64,000 nucleotides of DNA from Diploscapter coronatus (lineage: Eukaryota > Nematoda > Chromadorea > Rhabditida > Rhabditidae), in the NCBI GenBank assembly GCA_964036155.1, contig OZ038423.1:72369249-72433248 (forward strand), read 5' to 3'. Below are positions 1 to 9,629 of this stretch, one piece after another; position 1 is the stretch's first letter, and every line of letters starts with the position of its first letter. The notes beneath the pieces are model-generated. The model did no database searches, was not told the DNA's origin, and saw only the letters and a program-made list of their open reading frames with translations. A program made the translations under genes and the position numbers.

Positions 1-3000
1 GCATTCAACAGTTCTCTTTGTGTCGATGGTGAGGGTATGGGAGTCGTCATTAGAACTGGAGTCAACACCGTAAGTCAAACTAAGTTTTAGTTTTTTGCTC
101 AAAAATGTTGCATTCAGTAGTTCTTTGTCGGAAAATTATATCTTATCTCACTTCATCACATTTTTCTCTCACAAATTACCTAATTTTCAGGTAATTGGTC
201 AAATCGCGGCTCTTACTACCGGACAACCTCCCAAGAAGAGTCGTCTGGAGAAGCAGATCAAGATTTTCGTGCACTTCTTGTTGATTCTGGCCCCGGCGGT
301 CGGAACGATCTCGATGGTTGTCGGAGGGCTGATTTTCGGTTGGAGTGATTGGCTTTTGTTGCTATCGACGTCTTATGCGGTCTGTGCCATTGCGCTAGTG
401 CCAGAGGGATTGTCAGTTACGGTGACCTCGATTTTGACAGTCGTCGCGAGAAGATTGAAGAAGAAAAGTGTTTATTTGAAGGTAAGTCGTAGAAATAGGA
501 TTTGGTTAGAACACAAACTAGAACTGAATCAACCCCGAACTCAGAGCTCAACTCTGAAATAGATCCGTATCTTGGTTCCGACTTTGACACTGAATTTTGA
601 ATCTAAATATCGCTTTTTCAGCGCCTCGACATTGTCGAAGCCCTTGGCTCAGCCAAAATCATCGCCTCTGACAAAACTGGCACTTTAACCAAAAATGTGA
701 TGACTGTAACCGATATGTGGATCGATGATCTTGTTATTCACGGCTTTCCTCGACTCGACGATCACACCCTTCGCGATCTTAAGAGCCTCGAAACCTTCAA
801 AGCACCGATTTCTGATATGCTATTGGCGATGGCGATATGTAATAAGGCGGATTTCGACTATGAAAAAGACGTGAAAATCGATATAAACGAGCAGCTTACA
901 ATGACACCGGGCAAGAATCAATCGTCTATTGCGGCAAAGGCGGGATCGAACTCGTAAGTTGAAAAGTGACTTAGTCTCAGATTTTAGGCTTAGAAATTAA
1001 AGATTGAGCTTATACTTAAGTTTAGACTTAGCTTTCAACCCAAAACCACTCTTCTTTTTAGACAAGATGGGGTCACCGGAACCACCTATAGCTCCATTGA
1101 TGATGCCATCCTACCATTCTCTTCCTTCGCGAGCTTCTTGGAATATCAAGCTGCGGTCTCGAAAAGACCCGCATTAGGCTCTGCTTCGGACATAGCAATA
1201 TTAAAATATGCCGCCCAAGTGATTGACGTCGCAAAAAATCGACGGACCAACCCGGTGAGCCTAAGCTTAAGCTTTTTGGTTCATATCCTTACTTTCTAGC
1301 CCGTCTTCGAAATCCCCTTCAACTCGAAACGAAAATGGCAACTGGTGATCATCAAGAAGCATATATTAGCCAATAGCCAAGCCAAATATAAACTTATCAT
1401 GAAAGGAGCCTCAGACATCCTCATAAAGAAGTGTGACAAAATTATGAATACGAATGAAGAGGAAGTCCGCTTGGACGAAAACGAGAGAGCAAAGTTCGAA
1501 AGAGCGGTCGAAACTTTCGGAGAACAAGGCAGGAGACTGATCGGCTTTGCTCAAGTGGAATTCGTGGCAGCGGATAATTTCGTGTTTAATGAAAAGGAAG
1601 GGAACTACCCGCAAGAGGGCCTGGTTTTCTTGGGAACTTGTGCGATTATGGATCCGCCTAGGTAAGAAAAGAGATCGGGATTCGGATAAACCTATAGCTA
1701 ATCCTTAAATTTAGGGACGAGACTGCAGATGCCATAAAATCTTGCAAAGACGCCGGGATCCGGATCTTCATGGTTACAGGAGACCATCATACCACAGCCA
1801 AGGCTATAGCTGAACAAATTGGCTTAATCGACGATAAGCCGGCGAACCAGTCTAATTGGGAGATTGTGAAAGGCGAGGATATCCCCAAACTTGCACAGCA
1901 AGATTGGGACAGGTTGGCCGCAAGGAACAGCCTAGTTTTCTCGCGGACGACACCGGAGCAGAAGCTATTGATTGTGGAGGAGATGCAAAAGAGGAAACAA
2001 GTCATCGCAATGACAGGCGATGGTGTAAATGACTCGCCGGCGTTGAAGAAAGCAGACATTGGGATTGGAATGGGATCAGGTAAGGCGGACACATAAAATG
2101 TCGCATCTTACACATAGCATTTTGCCTAGGCTCAATCTGTCAATAAGATTATTAAATCACTCTAATAAAATTCTACAACTTCAGGCAGTGAAGTCGCCAA
2201 ACAAGCCGCCGATATTATCCTAATGAATGATAACTTCGCATCGATCGTGTCTTCCATTAAAGAAGGTCGACTCATGTTCGAAAACATCAAAAAGCTAATG
2301 GCCTATGTCATGCCTCATGCGATCACCGAACTTTGGGGTATTTGGCTCTATTACTTGTTCGGGATGCCTGCGGCGACTAACTCGCTGATTGTAAGTTAGA
2401 AGCATTAGAAGAGATTGTCGAGGGGCTTAGGCTTAGATCGTTGCCAAGTTTACTCCTTATGAAACTTTAGGTGCTGTCTATGGATCTTGGCACGGAAATC
2501 CCACCGGGAATTGCGATGTGTAACGAACCGTTCGAATCCGATATTATGGTAATTTACATTCTAAACGAAACCCTTGTTATACAGTCAGCTCGTGATAAGG
2601 GTCTTCTAACGAACACGCAGAGATGCCACTTGAAAGGAAAAAGTATATAAGATCGGCATCCCTTCGTGGTCGTTAGGGAGTTCTTATAGAGAGTTGAATA
2701 TAACCGAAAATTTTAGGAACGGCCTCCACGTCGAAATGGAAAGAACATCGTCAGTAAAGCGCTTTTGTTCTACACCTACGGCTATATTGGTTTTCTGCAA
2801 GCTATCGCCTGTTTCCTATCTTATTGCTATATTTTCTGGTAAGCCGTCTTTTTTGTAGACTGCAGGAAAAAATCATTTTTAGGTCTCATGGAATCAATAT
2901 TTCCGATCTTTGGATGTCTGCCCTAGATCATTGGAAAGCGGACGGAACCAATTTCACGAGCAATGGCCATACTTTTACGGTGGACGAGCAACTTTATATT

Positions 3001-3579
3001 AACAGACAAGCCATGTCCGCTTGGCAAGTGGGGATGGTTTTCGGACAGGTAAGAGAATGGGTAGTTCGTATAGAAGAATACAATTTTCAGATGTTCCACT
3101 TATTCAGTGCTAGGTCTTTGAGAGAATCCATGTTCAAACATGGCTTTTTCACGAATAAGGTATGTTTTAGGGTGCATTTTGTGTGTAAGATGCGTTACAT
3201 TTTCTGGGCTATTCGCTCACAGAGTTCACCTAACTCGATTTCATTTAGATTTTGGCTTAAGCTTAAGTCTAGACTTAGGTTAAAGTGCTAACTTTTTAAA
3301 ATTAATATTTTAAATTTTAGAGTGCCATTCTCGCCGTCATCCTCGAGGGCATAATGCTGGCGATCTTCATCTATGTCCCAGGTACACCCTTTATTTCGCT
3401 TTTTTTTCGAAAGGAAACTTTTAGGTGTCAATAAATTCCTCGGTGGAGCCCCCGTTCCCGTGTGGTGTTGGGTGATTGTAGCCGCTTATAGTGTCGGAAT
3501 CTTCTTTTTAAACGAAATTCGGAAATTGTGCATCCGGCGCTGGCCGAAGAACCTGATTGTCCGTATTTTTAAGTTCTAA
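1..3579 (+). CDS. P-type ATPase alpha subunit, Na+/K+ (catp) group, 5' partial
   Basis: This is the C-terminal 822 residues of a cation-pumping P-type ATPase of the plasma membrane; the first exons lie left of the window. Exons: 1-69, 191-481, 622-953, 1062-1254, 1300-1661, 1715-2079, 2185-2390, 2471-2548, 2717-2838, 2883-3048, 3091-3159, 3321-3381, 3425-3579; all phases agree. Visible motifs are VPEGL in the fourth membrane helix, the phosphorylation site DKTGTLTKN (exon 3), FEIPFNS and KGAS in the nucleotide-binding domain, VTGDHHTTA, and the hinge TGDGVNDSPALKKADIG. The C-terminal membrane helices end in an NEIRK...RRWP stretch typical of Na+/K+ and H+/K+ ATPases. The VPEGLSVTVTS variant differs from canonical Na+/K+ pumps and recalls the divergent nematode catp paralogues, so ion specificity is inferred, not shown. 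It does not look decayed. Confidence 0.93.
2603..2679. repeat. Short foldback in an ATPase intron
   Basis: Arms at 2603-2627 and 2655-2679 are near-perfect inverted repeats around a loop of about 27 bases, inside the intron between ATPase exons 8 and 9. The arm is similar in sequence to the foldback at 4667-4778. Confidence 0.6.
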
Positions 3580-3656
3580 TAGAACAAATATTCGGAGTTT
3601 GTACAAATTTGTATTTATGCTTTGCCATAATATTTGTATTTTGAGTCATACTACAG

Positions 3657-3662
3657 AATAAA
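3657..3662 (+). terminator. Poly(A) signal AATAAA of the P-type ATPase gene
   Basis: An AATAAA hexamer lies 78 bases after the stop codon, a normal nematode 3' UTR length. It is the first such hexamer downstream. Confidence 0.6.
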
Positions 3663-4389
3663 ATCTAATAATCTCAATGAGCTGGTTAAATTTTCCAAAT
3701 CAACTTTATGAGTCAGGCAGTGACGCACCTAGCAGCGGGCATGCCTCTCTCAGAAATCAAATCCCTGTGTACGCCACTGGAGTCCGAGTGTTTTTTGTTT
3801 ATCCAAATTTCGGCATGTGACATTTTCAGTAAAAAATCGCGTAAACAAGCTACATGTTGTGCAAAACATAAAGCCCATTTTCGCAATAATTTTCTGCGTG
3901 TTTGCTTTTTCGAAGCTTTATTGATTTACACAAACAAGAGACAAGCCGTTTCAAAACTTTTCTATCGAGTTCTTATTAGATTTTTTGCTTTCATTCTATC
4001 GATTTCCTGGAATTAGGACATTTTCCAGGTCTAGACATTTTTCTATACGATTTTGATCAGAGTTCACTTTCTAGAAACAAAAATCAAGAAACAAGTCTAG
4101 AAATAAAAATCTAGAACAATTTTTTCTAGAAAAAATCTTTCGCCTAGAAGCGGAAACCATGAATTAAAGCGAAAATGATCATTTTTGCGTTTTTCTAGAT
4201 TTGTTTCTAGATTTTTGTTTCTTGATTTTTATTCGAGAAAACGATTCTAAAATTTTATTCCTGGAAATTTATTTCTAGTCCTAGAAATGTTCTAATTCCG
4301 ACTTTCTGTTGGGGCGAACTCGAGTTGTTTTATTTCGTTCCTGTCGATTTTTCGTTATGCTTTTTTTTGAATCATTTCTTTTTAGGAAA
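3663..4389. other. Intergenic region between ATPase and Hva1/TUDOR genes
   Basis: No exon with supported splice sites was found. The second half is occupied by the foldback element at 4009-4299. The few open frames here are short and AT-driven. Confidence 0.6.
4009..4299. mobile_element. MITE-like foldback element, about 290 bp
   Basis: The ends are inverted copies of GGAATTAGnACATTT. Inside, a second inverted pair repeats CTAGA, ACAAAAATC and AAGAAAC modules around 4072-4120 and 4190-4235. The whole segment can fold on itself and has no coding frame. It is either a non-autonomous transposon or an intergenic palindrome. A target duplication is not clear. Confidence 0.6.
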
Positions 4390-5142
4390 ATGCCTTTCAA
4401 GCTTTCCGACAAAGAGACCGACAGGAACTATTACAAGGGCGAGCACGTGGTCTACATTCCGATTGATCACTCCTCGCGCTCGGCGGTGGGTCAAATCGAG
4501 GATGTTCTTACGGAAGAGACTCGCATTGGGTCGGCTTCGCCTCGACTGGGTTAGTTTTTAGAGGAAATAGAGAAAAGAGGGGCTATACAGTCAAATCTCG
4601 GGAATAGATCCTCTCAAAATGAGTCAGTTCTTATCAAGATTTGGCTGTTTAATGGGATGGAAAAAACCCAATGAATGATCACGTAGGGATGTCGCGGGAA
4701 ACGAAAAATATAAAAGGAACTCGATGGCTTTGTATTTATTTTTTTCATTTCCCGCGGCATCTCCGTGGCGTTCATTGGCTTTTTCCCTCTCTACTGTTTA
4801 ATAAAGTCTTGACTCAACTTTTGATTGGGTCAAAACTCCAGGAAATCTCAGATTGACCTCAAATTTGAGTTCAAATCAAATGTCTTAGTCCGTTTTTCTT
4901 CTTTTTTTTTATCTTTTCGAAATCTCCAAATTTTAGGTCACATCACCATCCACGCGAGCGAGGACGAGCCTCGCTATGTGATCCGCAACTTGAACACTGA
5001 CAAGGACACCGCCTACAAGCGCTACAATATCATGCGTGATGCTACCGAAGAGGAAGTCGAGAAGAAGAACTCCGAGTTCAACCTGGACAAGGACACTAGT
5101 CCTCATGTGGAGCCCCCGCATCACGGAGTGCCGATCGCCTAA
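4390..5142 (+). CDS. Small Hva1/TUDOR (DUF2945-like) domain protein
   Basis: Two exons, 4390-4549 and 4937-5142, encode 121 residues. The start is the first ATG after a TTTTTAG acceptor (4 bases upstream), so the message is probably trans-spliced. Residues about 13-85 match the layout of the 'hypervirulence associated, TUDOR' domain: YYKGEHVVYIPI at the start, a GQIEDVLTEETR strand, then ITIHASEDEPRYVIRN and KDTAYKRYNI. No signal peptide or membrane segment is seen. A charged C-terminal tail follows and ends in HHGVPIA. The family is known to me mainly from fungi and bacteria; a molecular function is not established. The intron holds a foldback (4667-4778). Family assignment is by remembered motif pattern. 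Confidence 0.72.
4667..4778. repeat. Foldback in the intron of the Hva1/TUDOR gene
   Basis: Arms 4667-4703 and 4746-4778 are inverted copies sharing CCAATGAA, GGGATG and CGCGGGAAA modules. Similar modules occur in the ATPase-intron foldback at 2603-2679, so the two are probably relatives. Confidence 0.6.
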
Positions 5143-5830
5143 GCCTATCTTATGTTCTTGTTTGTATTTAAGTGTACACATTAACTGAACCTGAGTATGA
5201 GTTTGCTATATTAGCAATAAATCACTTCTCAAAAGGCCGATTTTTTACAGAGTGCCATAAAGAAGAGATTTTTCGTAGAAAAAACCATAAGAAAAGTTCT
5301 CATTTTTGTGATCAGTGACCAAGGGGCTATCCACCCCTATAGGCCATACCCGGTCGAAGGACTTTTGTCCAAATGCAGTCTTTTGCTCGAGTCTGAGAAA
5401 TACCCCGCCCTAAGTTATAAGTGATTTTCTCTCGAAAAATCGTCAAAAAATCGATTTTTTATGCTAATTTCGACCACTTGCTCCGTTTCGTTTTTCAATC
5501 TTTTCGCCTCCTCAATTACTCGTTATTTTCCCTCATTCCCGTCTTTTCGCCGAGTTGTGTGATTTTCGCGTTCTTCTAAAATTTAAATTTTTCCTGCGAA
5601 AGCCCTCAAAAATCCGTTGAAATCTTATGTAGATTTTCTAAAAAGTCGTAGAAAGTTCTCTACATTTTCTAAAAAAATTTATCTTTATCCTGAAATTTTA
5701 TTTTACAAAAAAATGTTTTTTTTTTCGAAAACTGCGAATTTGGATTTTTTTTTAATATCTTATGTCGATTTTTCGGAAACTCATCAATTTCTCGAAATTT
5801 GATTCTTTTGAGTTTCCGAATCCGAAGCAA
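5143..5830. other. Intergenic region with poly(A) signal
   Basis: An AATAAA at 5216-5221 probably ends the upstream transcript. The rest is AT-rich with long T runs. An in-frame ATG at 5762 could extend the next gene upstream, but no acceptor decides between it and 5831. Confidence 0.5.
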
Positions 5831-7228
5831 ATGGAGTTCGAGAAGTACGATTTCTTCGACAGGGACAATTTCGACCTGGCGGCGCCTCGCTTCAAACCCG
5901 ATGAAAAGCTCTGGATCAACCAGGTTATCGATCAGATGCCGTGAGTCAAACAAAAATCTGAATTTCCGGCCAAAATCGTTAAAATTGACATGTTTAGTTG
6001 TGGCCATGCAAATTATCTATTTTTGCCATAAGTAAAGATCTAAAATTTCGGTTCGGAATCACCTAATTTCTTTATTTTCTAGTTTTAACCTGATAATTTG
6101 CAATTTTTCCTACGAACCGAAAAATGTAAGTCAACAAAATTCTCACTATTTCTCGAATTATGATCTAAAATCTTGAAATTTGAATAAAATTGAAAAGTAG
6201 AAAATTTTTGGAATTCACCGATTTCAGGTACATTAGAGCCTACGAGCAGCGCTACAAGTTGGATTTCCACGACAAGAAGAAGCCGCGCACAGCGGCGGAG
6301 GCATGCAAGTGGGCCTACAGGGTGGGAGGAAAAATAGAATTTGGGAATAAAACGTGATAATTGAAAAATTGGGAACAAATTTCACAAAGCTAGGATAAAA
6401 TCCGATAAATTGGGAACAAAATTTGAATATTGAGAATAATCTAAGGAGTTTTTCAGGTGCAATGGGAGCTGGTGAAGGGCGAGACGAAGAAAGAGTGGCT
6501 GCCCGGCCACGTCATCGAGCATCTCTACGTCCTGAAGGAGGTGGGAGCAAAATTTCCTAATTTTCCGAACAATATTTGAATTGGGAACAAGAGTAAAGGA
6601 GAAAAATGTCTCAAATTTTTATGGGACAAAAATACTTGAATTCTGGACAGAAATTCTCTAAAATTGATAAAATAGGAAAAGAAATTTCAGTGGAACAAAT
6701 CGAATCGCTCACTGCGCGGGGACGCGAGCGGCGGTGGGGACGCCGGAAAGTCGATGGATCTCGAATGGAGCGACGGAGAAGATGAGGTGGGTTTGGCAAA
6801 TTAACACAACATAACCAATGCGTTTTTTCTCTAAACTACCGAAAATTATTTTCCTTTCATTTTTTCACGCTATTTCCCTAAAAATTTATGTGATGCAAAT
6901 GAAGACGATAAGATTTTCACTTTCCTGTAGTAAAGGGGCAGGACTAATGAAATTTGCACTGCTCTTTTCTATATTTTATACTTTCAATAAATTGTATAGA
7001 AAAGAGTGAAAAATAGTTATTTAAAAAAAAAAAACATTTCATCTCATCTTGTTAATTTAAACTTTGCGGAACACCCAACCGGCGCCGGCTACGGACGAAG
7101 ATGCGCACGGTGACAGGAACGGAGACGGTGAAGAGGATGGTGATGGGGGCTACCACGAGGAGCAAGACGCCAATGACACGCTCGGAGCCGAGACGAATAT
7201 GGAAGGAGGAGATGATAAGGACGAATAG
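5831..7228 (+). CDS. Unrecognised small protein with acidic tail
   Basis: I do not recognise the family. Exons 5831-5940, 6228-6321, 6457-6540 and 6691-6786 join in phase and give a soluble, charged protein of 100 residues rich in Trp, Lys and Glu (e.g. RAYEQRYKLDFHDKKK, KWAYRVQWELVKGE, LPGHVIEHLYVLKEW, then MDLEWSDGEDE). A further open, strongly acidic frame at 7070-7228 (Asp/Glu/Gly-rich, ending GGDDKDE and a stop) looks like the natural C-terminus, but no AG acceptor lies in the short open stretch before it. The last junction is therefore unresolved. The start could also be 5762. No signal peptide or membrane helix is seen. A nuclear or chromatin role would fit the acidic tail but is only a guess. 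Confidence 0.5.
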
Positions 7229-8039
7229 GTCAAACATCGTAATCCATTTGAGAGAGAGGATAACCGTAATCCCTCAACCAAATAGTTCTTTGAATTGTCA
7301 CTTTCTGCATCAAATACCCGCAATTCATTTAAGAAGACTACCCCACAATTCCGCTTCTTATTTTTTTTCGGAAGGCTCATTTTTTCTAGAAATTCCCTCC
7401 TTCAAATATCGCTAATCCCTAACCATTGAAAATCTTACTTTCCTTTATGAAAACTTTCTTCCGAATATAATAAACTCGAAAAATTTTGGAAAGTCAACTT
7501 TCTATGAAGCAAATCAACCCCATTTATTCAATACGCGATGTAAGTCCAAAAGGATTTGATGATTTTCACAAATTTCTGACATTCTCTACTAATCAATTTC
7601 ATTCGGGTCATTATTTTAAAATTTTTTTGTCATTATGTATTTTGTTCTCGTTTTATCTTTTTTTTGGCTATTACGGGTACAATTTTCAAAGAGTTTTGAG
7701 AAAAAATATGTTGGTGCTATCTTGACAAACTTTCTTTCAAGTTGAATAGTGAGAATTAAATAAAGTTTTTAAGCCAACCTTTTCTTTTGACAAAGTTGAG
7801 TAGTTGAAAATCCAAAAATAGCATCTTTTCGTTGTCTCCCTTTGCGAGCACCTTTTCGTGATATTTCGATTCTTTCCCTCTTTTCTCTATCATATCTCGC
7901 GATTTCTTCTTTTCTCTCCCTTTACTATTTCCTAATCTTTGATTCCTTTTCCCTTCGCAGCCTAGCGTTCACATTATTGACCGCTTTTCTTTACATTTTC
8001 CGAAAATCCCCATTCTTTTTCTAAAAAATCAACTTCAGG
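7229..8039. other. Intergenic region upstream of GGCT
   Basis: T/C-rich and without exons I can support. Just before 8040 is a CTTCAG acceptor directly abutting the next start codon, a likely spliced-leader site. Confidence 0.5.
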
Positions 8040-8998
8040 ATGAAATTCTTCTATTATTTCGCGTTTGGGAGCAATTTATTGAAGGACCGAATTCGCTATA
8101 GGGTGAGTGACTTCTTTAAAAGTTAAAAAGGCGTCACAAAATAAAAAGTCATAAATTTTGATAAGTGCAGTATAGTAATAATTTTTTAAAGGCATCACTT
8201 TTAAATTTCAGCAAAAAGGCGCCGAATACCTGTGCAATGGATTTGTGCGGGACTACGCCTTGGAGTTTATCGATTTTTCCAAGCGATGGCAAGGCGCTTT
8301 GGCCACAATTGTCAATCGTGAAGGAGCTGAGGTCAGGGAATTTGAAAACATCGACAATTTCAGAAAAAATCTTACAAAATATTTGTTAAAGATCATTATT
8401 TTCAAAGAAAAATCTTAAATTCAAGGATTCCAAGAGAAGTCATTTTTAAAAATCGACATCTTCCAAAGATAATTTTTAAACCTAAATATTTTCCAAAATG
8501 ATAATTGTTAAAAAAAGAATTTTCCAGACCTGGGGCTGCGTATGGAAAATCCCGGAAGAATATTCGCAGTCCCTCGATGACCAAGAAATCGGCTACAATC
8601 GATTGCAAGGTTTTTTTTTTATTGATATGAGACGAAGTTTATTTTTAAAAAATGCAAATGCGAAAATTCCAGTCGAAGTCATCACTGACCAAGGCCCAAT
8701 TCAATGCAGAACGTATCAATTCAAAGATCCAAACGCGAAATTCGGAAGGCCTTCGCCGCAGTACAAAATGGTGATTGTATCGGGAGCCAAGGAACACGAT
8801 CTTCCTGAGGGGTATCTTAAGAAATTGGAGAATTTGGAGGTTTGTAAATTTTTTAAAATCTCCATGAGTTCTAGAAAAATACAAATTTTAAATAAAAGCT
8901 CTAAAACAATTTTTTTTTTTCAGGACAACGGTTATTCGGGAACGGTCGAGGTCGATATTCCACTATTGAACAAATGGAATCACTCGGGAGAGAAATAG
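8040..8998 (+). CDS. Gamma-glutamylcyclotransferase (GGCT)
   Basis: Cytosolic enzyme that releases 5-oxoproline from gamma-glutamyl amino acids or dipeptides in the gamma-glutamyl/glutathione cycle. Exons 8040-8102, 8212-8331, 8528-8609, 8673-8839 and 8924-8998 join in phase to 168 residues, close to the usual family size. The N-terminus FYYFAFGSNLL is the substrate-binding YxxYGSNL-type loop (Phe replaces the usual second Tyr). SLDDQE around residue 81 carries the expected catalytic Glu, followed by PSPQYKMVIVSGAKE...LPEGYLKKL, the conserved C-terminal core. The ATG lies one base after a CAG acceptor, which fixes the start and suggests trans-splicing. Confidence 0.93.
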
Positions 8999-9629
8999 GA
9001 ATATTAGATTTTTCAATTATTTATTAGAATTTAAAAAATCATCAACTTTACGGGCACTATGTGCTATAGGTCTGTGATAAATTGTTAAAATGTGGCATAC
9101 ATTATGCTTTCTAGTCGGCTTCTTGTATAATTCGACTGCAAACCGCTTCTATCAGTTGTAAAACTGGTAATCTGGATAATTCGTTACCTTGTTACTTCAT
9201 TATCTACGAAATGGTATGGAAAACGATCTCTCCCTACCGGGTCCTATACCCTTAACTATGGGTAACGAGGCAACGAATTACCCAAATTGCCTGTAAAATT
9301 CATCAGTTCTTTTCACTCTCTAGCCCTAAACCTTGATGAATTAATGCTGGTGTCCTCTCCCGAGTTATACAAGAAGCCCCATAGAATTGTGATAAATTAA
9401 AGCATGACATATATTATGTTTTAGTCGAAAAGGTATCGAATTTTCTTTATTAAAGAAAACAAATGAATAAATCCTTATAAATTCAATAAATTAGATCAAA
9501 AGTTAAGGCTCAATTTGTAAAATTGAGCATCCATCATTAGGTTTTATGTGAATATCACACATTAAAATCTACGTTTTTCACCGAAATTCGGAGGATTACG
9601 GCAGTGACGTCATCTATTTAAAAATGACG
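8999..9629. other. Intergenic region, convergent 3' ends
   Basis: Lies between the 3' ends of GGCT (+) and the cysteine-repeat gene (-). Mostly filled by the foldback at 9117-9380 and its flanking direct repeats. No gene is seen. Confidence 0.5.
9117..9380. mobile_element. Foldback element with flanking direct repeats
   Basis: Outer arms (GGCTTCTTGTATAATTCG at 9117-9134 and its inverse at 9361-9378) and inner arms (ATTCGTTrCCTyGTTAC and inverse) are inverted. A degenerate direct repeat of about 45 bases, from TGTGATAAATT to TAGTCG, flanks it at 9073-9118 and 9387-9427. There is no coding frame. Confidence 0.6.

Noticed and set aside
7101..7415. 104-codon basic frame overlapping the acidic exon of the unrecognised gene
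   Set aside because: It is the shadow of the acidic frame in another phase and does not connect in phase to the upstream exons.
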